From an uncultured Planctomycetaceae bacterium (GTDB taxonomy: Bacteria > Planctomycetota > Planctomycetia > Planctomycetales > Planctomycetaceae), in contig CAIUHT010001449.1 of NCBI GenBank assembly GCA_903898975.1, positions 1-10,095 of the forward strand: a stretch of 10,095 nucleotides of DNA. The letters are read 5' to 3'. Of the stretch, positions 1 through 6,488 are shown one piece after another (positions within the stretch are counted from its first letter, which is position 1; each line of letters opens with the position of its first letter). Below the pieces are notes generated by a model, which was not told the DNA's origin, did not search any database, and worked only from the letters and a program-made list of their open reading frames with translations. The translations under genes and the position numbers were made by a program.

Positions 1-102
1 CGATCTCCCAACTGCCACGCCAAACCAGCGGATCTGCACGGTGATCCGCTCGGCCGCCAGCTCCCACGACGAGGCATCGCGGAGATCGGTCAGCGTACTC
101 AT
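1..102 (-). CDS. N-terminal fragment of a probable membrane signalling protein (runs off left edge)
   Basis: An ATG at 102-100 opens a frame that stays open for 34 codons to the window edge. The peptide begins MSTLTDLRDASSWELAAERI and continues with a basic, aromatic stretch (TVQIRWFGVAVG). A short soluble leader followed by an 'ERITVQIRWFG'-like segment running into hydrophobic residues recalls the start of multi-pass sensor histidine kinases in Planctomycetes. That resemblance is from memory and no kinase motif is visible here, so the function is a suggestion only. The gene is on the same strand as the DUF1501 gene upstream but is separated from it by 318 bases, so it probably has its own promoter. 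No strong Shine-Dalgarno site precedes the ATG. The start and coding status are moderately supported by the protein-like composition. Confidence 0.45.
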   Translation of the reverse strand, partial: MSTLTDLRDASSWELAAERITVQIRWFGVAVGRS

Positions 103-420
103 AGCTCGTTCATCCCGACCGCCGCCCCGGCCAGTCGCCTGGCCCTTGCCACCACGCCCCCAGTTCGACACCCAACCAAGTACGACACCAACCGAGAGAT
201 TCCACTTCGTCCGCCCCAGCCGGCACACAGGGCAGACCTGACAGAGGGCAGACCTGCCGTTGAACACATCGCAGCGGGCCCTGACGCTGGAGCCTCTCGC
301 GCACGCACAGCCATGCCACTGTCGACCACCTGGCGGGGCACCACTCCCCGGGGACACACACATCGCCCAGGATCCCTCCCCCTTCCGCCGTCCCGCTGCG
401 CCGCCTCTCCGTCGGTCCTC
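103..420. other. Non-coding leader between the DUF1501 gene and the left-edge gene
   Basis: I see no convincing gene in this stretch. It contains two pairs of short direct repeats: CAGTTCGACAC at 161-171 with CAAGTACGACAC at 177-188, and GGCAGACCTG at 231-240 and again at 247-256. It also contains a perfect 6-bp stem with a 4-base loop, GGCCAG-TCGC-CTGGCC (129-144), which has no T-tract and so is not a typical intrinsic terminator. An 86-codon minus-strand frame (359-99) ends in an ATGA overlap with the left-edge gene, but its translation does not look like a protein. The region most likely holds the promoter and leader of the left-edge gene. Confidence 0.5.
129..144. repeat. Perfect inverted repeat, 6-bp stem and 4-base loop
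   Basis: GGCCAG and CTGGCC flank the loop TCGC. It lies about 27 bases upstream of the left-edge gene's start and could form a hairpin in its leader RNA. No T-run follows on either strand. In DNA of this GC content such a stem can arise by chance. Confidence 0.25.
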
Positions 421-2343
421 TCAGGCCAGCTCGGCCAGATGCACCGGCTTGAGCGGGTCTCCCACCACCGCCACGTCGGCCAATTGCCAGCCCGGGGCCT
501 TCACCACCACCTCCAGCCGCGAGATCGAGCCCATCAATCCCTCGGGCAGGGGAAGTTGCCAGAGTGTTCCGGCGGGCTGTCTGGCCAACTCGGCGGGAAT
601 GGCGATGGGGGTTCCCGACACGCTGACCGACACCCCGGCACACACCGCCGGGGCCGCCAGTCGCAACACCAGCCAGCCATAGGCAAAGTGATTGTAGTAG
701 AACCCACGGTAGGTCACGCGGGCGGGAGTTTCCGAGAGGGGGCGATGCCGGGCCCAGCCTGCGCCCGCCGGTTCCCCCAGCCCCACGAGTTCCCAGCGGG
801 CCTCGCTGTCGGGGTGGCCGAGCGCGACGGTCAGGAAGCGGTTCCCCCGCTCGCGCAGCAACTGTCCAAACAGCCCATACTCGCTGAGCGCGGCTCGGGC
901 CACTGGCTCGGGACGCGGTTCGGGGCGCGCCTGCCCTCCCAGCAGTTTCCCAATGGGCTGCCCCAGCGCGAGCGGGAACGGGCGGGCGGTCTTGTCGTGA
1001 ATGAGCGTCTCGGGCTCGAGCCCCAGCAGGTGGTAGACGGTCGCCGCGATGTCGTCCTGCGTCACCTTCTCGCTGGTCGGGTACGCCGCCTTGGCGTCGG
1101 TGGTCCCCACGACCTGGCCTCCGGGGACAACCCCGCCGGCGAACACCACGCTGTTGCACGGGCCCCAGTGGTCGCGACCGGCGTTCGCGTTGATCGCCGG
1201 GGTCCGGCCGAACTCGCTGTTCCAGAGCACCAGCGTCTCGTCGAGGAGACCCGACTGGGCCAGGTCTTCGAGCAGGGCGGCGATGGGGCGATCGACCGAG
1301 GGCATCAACCGGCTCTTGAGTTCCTGGAAGTTGAGGGCGTGGGTGTCCCAGGTGGTGTCGATGGTCTTGCGTTCGCGGTGCCAGTAGACAGTCACCAGTT
1401 GCACCCCGGCCTCGACCAGCCGGCGGGCCATCAGCACGCTCTGCCCGAACGCATGCCACCCGTACCGGGCCCGGGTTTCGGGCCGCTCGGTCGCCAGGTC
1501 AAACGCCGCCCGGGCCTCGCTCGACAGCACCATGTCGAGGGCCCGCTGATGGAAGGCGTCCATCGCCCCGGCCACTTCCGACCGGTCGGCGACCCGCAGC
1601 ACGTTGTCGACTGAATTGAGCAGCGCCCGGCGTTCGAGCATGCGGGGCAGGGCCAGCTCACCCGGCAACCGCAGGCTGCCAATCGAAAAGTCGTCGCGGT
1701 CGGGATGATCGGAGATCTGGAACGGGTCGTACTGCCGGCCCAGCATGCCCCCCCCCTGCCCCGGGGTGATCGCTCCATTGGTGGTGTGAATGACTTCGGG
1801 CAGGGCGACAAACGTGGGGAGCCCGCGCTGGTTGGGACGGAGCTTCGAGAGGACCGAGCCGAAGTGGGGAAAGTCGGTCTCGCGGGCCCCGAAGCTTTCG
1901 GCTCTCAGGTCGTGCTTGCGGCCGGTCAGGCCGGCGTGGGCGCCCGTGGAGTGGTTGTTGTCTTCCTGCCCGACCGAGCGGACGATCGCCAGCTTGTCGG
2001 CGTGGCGGGCGAGCAGCGGGAAGTGCTCCGAGATATGAATGCCCGGCACATTGGTGCCAATGGGGAGGAACTCACCCCGCGACGCTTCGGGCCCTTCGGG
2101 CTTGAGGTCCCAGGTGTCCTGGTGAGCGGGGCCACCCCACATGAACAGCAGGATCATCCGCTTGGCGCGGCCGAAGGTCCCGGCTTCCCCGGCGACGGCG
2201 CGGCGTTGCAGCAGCGTGGGGAGATCAACCCCCAGTTGGCCGGCGGCCCCCAGGGCCCCGACAGCCCCCACGCGGAGGGCGGCCCGCCGCGAGAGGCCGT
2301 CACAGAACCGCACGCCAGCTCCGTCCGCCGCCAATTGCCACAT
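421..2343 (-). CDS. DUF1501 family protein, Tat-exported, with a C-terminal extension
   Basis: A 640-residue DUF1501 protein, a family related to alkaline-phosphatase/sulfatase folds whose biochemical role is mostly unproven. Residues 1-50 carry a twin-arginine signal (GLSRRAALRVG, residues 16-26, then an Ala/Gly hydrophobic stretch), so export across the inner membrane is expected. Family motifs follow: the WGGPAHQDTWDLKPEGP segment (69-85), HSTGAHAGLTG (131-141), TWDTH (331-335), EFGRTP (377-382) and GRDHWG (389-394). The usual domain ends near residue 470. Residues 485-640 form an extra domain, rich in strand-like segments, that I do not recognise. I chose the ATG at 2343 because the Tat signal follows at normal distance and a weak AGGGA lies 7 bases upstream; a GTG at 2385 would add 14 residues. 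Planctomycete DUF1501 genes usually sit beside a DUF1549/DUF1553 cytochrome gene, and none is present here. Confidence 0.93.
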   Translation of the reverse strand: MWQLAADGAGVRFCDGLSRRAALRVGAVGALGAAGQLGVDLPTLLQRRAVAGEAGTFGRAKRMILLFMWGGPAHQDTWDLKPEGPEASRGEFLPIGTNVPGIHISEHFPLLARHADKLAIVRSVGQEDNNHSTGAHAGLTGRKHDLRAESFGARETDFPHFGSVLSKLRPNQRGLPTFVALPEVIHTTNGAITPGQGGGMLGRQYDPFQISDHPDRDDFSIGSLRLPGELALPRMLERRALLNSVDNVLRVADRSEVAGAMDAFHQRALDMVLSSEARAAFDLATERPETRARYGWHAFGQSVLMARRLVEAGVQLVTVYWHRERKTIDTTWDTHALNFQELKSRLMPSVDRPIAALLEDLAQSGLLDETLVLWNSEFGRTPAINANAGRDHWGPCNSVVFAGGVVPGGQVVGTTDAKAAYPTSEKVTQDDIAATVYHLLGLEPETLIHDKTARPFPLALGQPIGKLLGGQARPEPRPEPVARAALSEYGLFGQLLRERGNRFLTVALGHPDSEARWELVGLGEPAGAGWARHRPLSETPARVTYRGFYYNHFAYGWLVLRLAAPAVCAGVSVSVSGTPIAIPAELARQPAGTLWQLPLPEGLMGSISRLEVVVKAPGWQLADVAVVGDPLKPVHLAELA

Positions 2344-2426
2344 GGTGCAGTCCCTGTCACAACCTGGACACTGGGCCAGCCCCACCCCCGGGGCCGCTCC
2401 TCAGGTCTGCCTGAATCGCCTGCAGA

Positions 2427-2432
2427 ATTCTA
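2427..2432 (-). promoter_or_regulatory. Possible -10 hexamer for the DUF1501 gene
   Basis: The minus strand reads TAGAAT, matching five of six bases of the TATAAT consensus, 84 bases upstream of the chosen ATG. No good -35 hexamer lies at the standard spacing (the best is TTTCTT at 17 bases). It is a weak candidate, noted because it is the most AT-rich short element in the leader. Confidence 0.2.
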
Positions 2433-2519
2433 TCGGCAACGACGGGGGGAAGAAAGTTGCGTTGGGCGATTGCCCGGGTTCGAATCAAGGGACTTTTCGT
2501 CGTCACAGGTCGTGCCCCA

Positions 2520-2622
2520 AACGATTCGCTGGAATGACCGTCGCAAACGTCAATTGCCGCAGGCGGGTCAAAGGCTGCAGCCCCCAACCGCAGGGGCAGC
2601 CCTTCGCGCAACGATTCGCTGG
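2520..2622. repeat. Spaced direct repeat AACGATTCGCTGG (two copies, 90 bases apart)
   Basis: Identical 13-mers occupy 2520-2532 and 2610-2622. Both are in the non-coding leader upstream of the DUF1501 gene. Paired sites of this kind could bind one regulator twice, but two copies alone do not prove function. Confidence 0.4.
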
Positions 2623-2901
2623 CGGATCCAGTTGATGGACAATGCGGACACCCCGGCGGGCCGCGTCCTGTTTATCCCGAATCTGCGGGATGCTCGGGGC
2701 GGCGTGGGTTGGGCCGTTTGAGGCAGGATCAACCAACACAAGCCTGATTCTCGAGGGGTAAAAGCGACGCAAATCACTGCGCTCGCTGACTTCAAGCCCC
2801 TGTGCCTCGCGTGACCGAACTCGATGGCCCCTGGACCATTGGCATCTCTGCTGAGTGCCACTCTGCGCGACCACCTCAATGAGGCAGACCGCAGCCTGGG
2901 G

Positions 2902-3675
2902 TTAACGCAGATCACCCTGCATGCGGGTCCTCCCCAGATCAAGCATTTTGCGGGTGAAACGATTCACCTCGACAGTCGTGTAACCGAGTTTTGAAAGCTC
3001 CGAAAGATCGACGTCCCAAATCATGACGATGCGTTTTCCCGTGCGAACCAAGGCTCTTCTTTGTGGTGGAGGGAGGCGTCTCCACGGGCAAGGAACCATC
3101 AGCACTTCCCCGCGTTGCTGATGACGCTGAAGTTCCCGCAACTTGTTTTTCTGCCGCTCGGCATCGACCAGGTCTTGTGCCCGTAACTCAGCCACCATCC
3201 TGGGGGTCCAACCCAGGCAGTCGATAATGTGAGGCGGCTTGGTCAAGGGGGGCAATATGCCCTGCTGTTCCTTGATCCACGTCTCCAAACGCCACGTCGG
3301 CGACTTCAACCAGTGGCACCCGGGACACAGCCATTGGCCCCCCAGGAACCGCTTGGTCGCGGAGGGCGAGTCGTAGGTCCAGAGCTCATCCAGCGTGTTG
3401 GTCCGGCACCCGTTGGGACAAGAACACCGTTCCTGTGCGGGGTGTTGCTCGCGATGACGCTGCCGCAACTCCGCCCATTCCGATTTCGCCAACGCGTAAT
3501 ACAGCGACCAACGCAGCGGGAGCAGGTGTTCGACCCGCTGGTGCGCAGGCGGCACCGGGCGCGTGGCTGGTGAGCCTTCGACTTTCCCCGGCACCTCGGG
3601 CTGGGCCGTCGCCTTGCTCGTAGCCGAAGAAGACTTTGTGCCCCACAGGCCTCGCAGCCATTCCCTGAACGACAT
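2902..3675 (-). CDS. Hypothetical protein with an HNH-like zinc-binding core
   Basis: A 257-residue protein that I do not recognise as a whole. Residues 1-45 are a low-complexity Ser/Thr/Pro linker after a short basic, aromatic start (MSFREWLRGLWG). Residues 84-125 contain C84-x-C86-x3-C90, then LDELWTYD (95-102), then LCPGCHWLK (116-124) with C117, C120 and H121. This spacing and the 'E-x-W-x-Y-D ... L-C-P-x-C-H' pattern resemble HNH-type zinc-binding folds, in which the His before Glu is normally catalytic. Here that position is Asp, so nuclease activity is doubtful. The C-terminal 120 residues are basic and helical with no known motif. The ATG at 3675 follows GGGAGG (3680-3685) by 5 bases, the strongest ribosome site in the window. 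It is monocistronic by spacing, and its lower GC than the flagellar genes hints at separate acquisition. Confidence 0.75.
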   Translation of the reverse strand: MSFREWLRGLWGTKSSSATSKATAQPEVPGKVEGSPATRPVPPAHQRVEHLLPLRWSLYYALAKSEWAELRQRHREQHPAQERCSCPNGCRTNTLDELWTYDSPSATKRFLGGQWLCPGCHWLKSPTWRLETWIKEQQGILPPLTKPPHIIDCLGWTPRMVAELRAQDLVDAERQKNKLRELQRHQQRGEVLMVPCPWRRLPPPQRRALVRTGKRIVMIWDVDLSELSKLGYTTVEVNRFTRKMLDLGRTRMQGDLR

Positions 3676-3679
3676 GGCA

Positions 3680-3685
3680 CCTCCC
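3680..3685 (-). promoter_or_regulatory. Strong Shine-Dalgarno site for the HNH-like gene
   Basis: The minus strand reads GGGAGG, followed by TGCC and then ATG at 3675. The other genes in this window have weak sites or rely on overlap with the gene before, so this site stands out and fixes the start. Confidence 0.6.
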
Positions 3686-3792
3686 GATCTACCCTATTGA
3701 ATCACCGACTCAACGCAGCGGCGGTTCCCTCACCTGACTTCGCCGCACCACTGGCAGCTGGAGTGTCGACAATCGACCGACAAAGTCCAAGT

Positions 3793-3840
3793 CAGTCGCG
3801 GTGCAACCCAGTCGCTGTGGAACTCAGCCGCGATGGAGAC
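3793..3840. repeat. Three imperfect 16-bp tandem units
   Basis: Three adjacent 16-base units read CAGTCGCGGTGCAACC (3793-3808), CAGTCGCTGTGGAACT (3809-3824) and CAGCCGCGATGGAGAC (3825-3840). The first two differ at three positions; the third keeps the CAGxCGC start. They lie between fliJ and the HNH-like gene, upstream of the latter. They could be repeated regulator sites or a decayed minisatellite. Confidence 0.5.
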
Positions 3841-3907
3841 TTCAAAACAAACACCGGCTTACCTCGACCTCTCGATCGAGTCACTCTCCATTGCGGGCCG
3901 GATCGTT

Positions 3908-3932
3908 AAAACAGCCCAAGTCCGTGGTCCTG
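3908..3932 (-). terminator. Weak terminator candidate after fliJ
   Basis: About 15 bases past the fliJ stop, the minus strand can form an imperfect stem (CAG..CCA pairing with TGG..CTG) followed by TTTT. The stem is short and interrupted and the T-run is only four bases, so termination here is uncertain. Confidence 0.2.
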
Positions 3933-3943
3933 CCCGGCCACTC

Positions 3944-4444
3944 TCACCTCAAGGTGTCCCGCGAATCATGCGGCGGACTGAATCGCGCACTCGCCAGTTC
4001 ATCCAGCTCGCGCTGTTCGCGGCGGGATTGCTCGGCGTGTCGCTCGGCGGCCTGTCGGGCGGCGATCTGTTCGAGGGCTTCCACCTCGCGCTGGGCGGCC
4101 ACCCACTCGGCCCGCACCTCCGCCACCTGCCGTCGGGCTGCCTCCAGGGCCTCGTCGGCCCTCGCCCGCGCCCGCTCCAGTTCCACCACGTGCGCCCGGT
4201 GCCACGCCAGGCGCTCGGGCGTCACCCCGGGCAACCCTTCCCCCTCGCGGGCATGCTGCGTCGCCGTGTGGACCGCCTCGCGACACTGCCCGCTCACCCC
4301 TTCCGCCGCCTGCTCGCAGCGCAGTCGCTCGGCGAGGCGGAGCGCGACCTGGTCGCGCGCCAGCCGACGCACCCGCAGCACCACGTCAATGCCCCGTCGT
4401 TCCACCCGGCACCTGGATCGTCGCGAAAAAAGAGCGGTCAACAC
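3944..4444 (-). CDS. fliJ: Flagellar export chaperone FliJ-like protein
   Basis: A 166-residue, charged, almost entirely helical protein. FliJ is a small coiled-coil stalk of the flagellar type III export apparatus; it sits in the centre of the FliI hexamer and couples it to the export gate protein FlhA. Here residues 22-42 (VLRVRRLARDQVALRLAERLR) match the usual 'LQ-VLRLRE' opening of the family. Two long Ala/Arg/Glu-rich heptad-like stretches follow (about 31-65 and 83-150), with a short disordered tail. FliJ diverges fast, so identity rests on size, coiled-coil pattern and position directly after fliI. The chosen start is GTG at 4444, overlapping the fliI stop by 7 bases, which suggests translational coupling. 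No Shine-Dalgarno site is seen. It is the last gene of the operon. Confidence 0.8.
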   Translation of the reverse strand: MLTALFSRRSRCRVERRGIDVVLRVRRLARDQVALRLAERLRCEQAAEGVSGQCREAVHTATQHAREGEGLPGVTPERLAWHRAHVVELERARARADEALEAARRQVAEVRAEWVAAQREVEALEQIAARQAAERHAEQSRREQRELDELASARFSPPHDSRDTLR

Positions 4445-5763
4445 TCGCAGCGGCGGGCCAGCTCGGCCAGCCGGGCCCGCAGTGTGGGCCAGTCAGTCGT
4501 CTCATCCCGCGCCTGGCACAGAAACGCCGAGAGTGCCGCCTGGTGGGCCAGCCCCACGTCGACCACCTTCTGGCTCCCCGGCTGGTAGGCGCCAATCGCC
4601 ACCAGGTCTTCGGCCTGTTTCACAGCCGCCAGCACCCGGCGAATCTGCGTCGCCTCGCGGAGGTGCGCGGGCTCGACCAGGTCGGGCATCACCCGGCTCA
4701 GGCTGGCCAGCACATCGAGGGCGGGGAAGTGCCCCAGTTCCGCGAGTCGCCGGGAGAGAATGAGATGTCCATCGAGCGTCCCGCGAATGGCGTCGGCGAT
4801 GGGATCGTGGGGATCGTCCCCCTCGACCAGCACGGTGTAGAGACCGGTGATGCTGCCCGTACGGGTGCGGCCGCTCCGCTCCAGCACGCGGGGCAGCAGG
4901 GCAAAGACACTGGGGGGAAACCCGCGCGTGGTGGGAGGTTCGCCCGCCGCCAGTCCAATCTCCCGCTGTGCCAGCGCCAGCCGGGTGATGCTGTCGACCA
5001 GCAGCAGCACATTGCGGCCCCGATCGCGAAACGCCTCGGCGAGCGACGCCCCCAGCAACGCGGCCCGGCGTCGCAACAGGGGCGATTCATCGGAGGTCGC
5101 ACAGACCACAACCGAGCGTGCGAGACCAGCCGGGCCAAGATTGTCATCAATAAATTCGCGGACTTCGCGACCGCGTTCGCCAATCAGCACCACCACGTTG
5201 ACATCGGCCGAACTGCCCCGGGCCAGTTGGCCCAGCAGCACGCTCTTGCCCACGCCGGTGCCGGCGAAGATCCCCAGCCGCTGACCGACGCCGCAGGTGA
5301 CCAGGGCATCAATGGCCCGCACCCCGGTGACCAGAGGTGTGTCGATGCGGGGCCGGTCGAGCGCGGAGGTCGCCGAACCATGCAGGCTGCGGCGCTGACT
5401 GGAAGCGGGACCCGACCGCCCGTCGAGCGGGCGTCCCGAGGCGTCGAGCACGCGGCCCAGCAGTTCTTCACCCACGGTGGCGGTGGGTGCCGATTGCGTC
5501 AGCCGGACCTTGGCCCCCCGCCTGACCCCATCCAGTTCGGCCTCGGCCAGCAGGATGGCCGACTGGTCCTGAAAGCCGACCACTTCGGCCCGCAGGTCGG
5601 GGAGCCCCGCGCGGGCGATGGCGCAGCGGGCCCCCAGCGGGACGGGAAAGTCGGAGACCCAGACCGCCAGCCCCGACAGCCGGGCCACCTGCCCGGTGAC
5701 GGCGAAGGGGACGGCACGGGCCAGCAGGGCTCGCCAATCTCCCGCGAGCGTGGTGCTGCTCAT
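4438..5763 (-). CDS. fliI: Flagellum-specific export ATPase FliI
   Basis: A 441-residue ATPase of the F1-beta/SctN family that powers unloading and entry of substrates at the flagellar type III export gate. An N-terminal beta-barrel (about 15-95) is followed by the catalytic domain: Walker A GTGVGKS (168-174), the GERGRE segment with the expected catalytic Glu (195-200), TSDESPLLRRRAA (223-235), Walker B LLLVD (253-257) and the SITGLYTVLVEGDDP segment (304-318). The helical C-terminal domain ends at residue 441. Length and motifs are typical, so the enzyme looks functional. The start is ATG at 5763, which forms an ATGA overlap with the fliH stop; an upstream GTG at 5778 would lie inside fliH. 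It is unlikely to be an F1 or Rho subunit, given the FliH and FliJ neighbours. Confidence 0.97.
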   Translation of the reverse strand: MSSTTLAGDWRALLARAVPFAVTGQVARLSGLAVWVSDFPVPLGARCAIARAGLPDLRAEVVGFQDQSAILLAEAELDGVRRGAKVRLTQSAPTATVGEELLGRVLDASGRPLDGRSGPASSQRRSLHGSATSALDRPRIDTPLVTGVRAIDALVTCGVGQRLGIFAGTGVGKSVLLGQLARGSSADVNVVVLIGERGREVREFIDDNLGPAGLARSVVVCATSDESPLLRRRAALLGASLAEAFRDRGRNVLLLVDSITRLALAQREIGLAAGEPPTTRGFPPSVFALLPRVLERSGRTRTGSITGLYTVLVEGDDPHDPIADAIRGTLDGHLILSRRLAELGHFPALDVLASLSRVMPDLVEPAHLREATQIRRVLAAVKQAEDLVAIGAYQPGSQKVVDVGLAHQAALSAFLCQARDETTDWPTLRARLAELARRCEC

Positions 5764-6488
5764 GCCGGGCCGCCCCACCAGCCCCCCTCGGGGACGGAAC
5801 CTTGATCGTGGTCGTCCGGCGGCAGCAGTTCATCCAGCAGACGCCGCACCTGCGTTCGCACGCGGGCGTCAATCTCTCCGCAGGGGAACTCCAGGCGACA
5901 GTCCCCCGGGACCAGTTGATTGTCGGCCAGCAACTGCCAGCCCGCGCCGCGGCAGTCCCCCGTCACCGCCGGGAGGTCGTTGGGATGAACCCAGACCCGC
6001 ACGGCGGAATTCCCAGCCGCGAGATCGAGCGCCTGGCGAATGAGGTCGGCCCGCTCCCCGGCGCTGGCGGCCAGTTCGCGGCGCAGCAGGCGCGCCGCCA
6101 GTTCGCCCGCCAACTCCACCGCCCCCCGTTCCCAGCGGGACAGCCACTGGTCGCGGGCCGCCTGATGCTGCCGGCTCAATTCTTCGAACACCTGGGCCAC
6201 GCGGGCTTCGACCTCGGCACAGCGGGCCTCGGCCAGGGCTGTGGCTCGAGTTTCGATCTCGTGGGCGACCAGTTCTTCGGCCTCGGCGAGGCCGCGGGCC
6301 AAACCCTCGGCGTGCCCAGCCGTCCGCAGTTCTTCGGCCTCGCGGTGGGCCTGGGCCAGCAACGCTTCGGCTTGAGCGCGGACCGGGGCGAGCGGGTCGG
6401 TCGCTGGCCCGACGGCGGGGTGCTCGTCCACGCGGTTGGCGGTCGGCGTCCCTCCCTTCACCACCCGGGCCCAGGTCATGAGACTCAT
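5760..6488 (-). CDS. fliH: Flagellar export ATPase regulator FliH
   Basis: A 242-residue FliH/SctL-type protein. FliH is the dimeric linker that holds FliI, regulates its ATPase activity and tethers it to the C-ring. Residues 35-110 form an Ala/Glu/Arg-rich coiled coil containing the GLARGLAEAEELV segment (62-74), typical of the FliH 'E-G-x-x-x-G' helix repeats. The C-terminal domain carries the family signature ADNQLVPGDCRLEFPCGEID (188-207) followed by a terminal helix (210-222). A short Asp/Gly-rich tail ends the protein. The start is the ATG at 6488, which overlaps the fliF-fliG stop as ATGA; a frame extension to 6536 would run back into the upstream gene. Partners in the same operon are FliI and FliJ. 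Confidence 0.92.
   Translation of the reverse strand: MSLMTWARVVKGGTPTANRVDEHPAVGPATDPLAPVRAQAEALLAQAHREAEELRTAGHAEGLARGLAEAEELVAHEIETRATALAEARCAEVEARVAQVFEELSRQHQAARDQWLSRWERGAVELAGELAARLLRRELAASAGERADLIRQALDLAAGNSAVRVWVHPNDLPAVTGDCRGAGWQLLADNQLVPGDCRLEFPCGEIDARVRTQVRRLLDELLPPDDHDQGSVPEGGWWGGPA

Larger units (their letters stand above)
2344..2901. other. Non-coding region upstream of the DUF1501 gene
   Basis: No frame here gives a convincing protein, and the composition is less GC-rich than the flanking genes. It contains a 13-base direct repeat, AACGATTCGCTGG, at 2520-2532 and 2610-2622. It also has a small hairpin, GGGC-GATT-GCCC (2464-2475), directly followed by GGTTCGAATC, which looks like a tRNA T-loop but is not part of a complete tRNA. 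A TAGAAT hexamer on the minus strand (2427-2432) could be a -10 element for the DUF1501 gene. Confidence 0.5.

Noticed and set aside
99..359. 86-codon minus-strand frame ending in an ATGA overlap with the left-edge gene
   Set aside because: The overlap is suggestive of coupling, but the translation is Gly/Ala/Arg-rich with no recognisable fold and the DNA contains short direct repeats typical of a leader.
313..1614. Long plus-strand open frame opposite the DUF1501 gene (and similar ones at 4543-5805, 5802-6821, 7281-8882 and 8039-9487)
   Set aside because: These are antisense shadows of strongly supported minus-strand genes, expected in GC-rich DNA. Their translations are low in structure and match no family.
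2464..2496. tRNA-like T-arm: GGTTCGAATC preceded by a small hairpin
   Set aside because: The loop matches a tRNA B-box, but the T-stem pairs at only three of five positions. No acceptor, D-arm or anticodon arm fits upstream.
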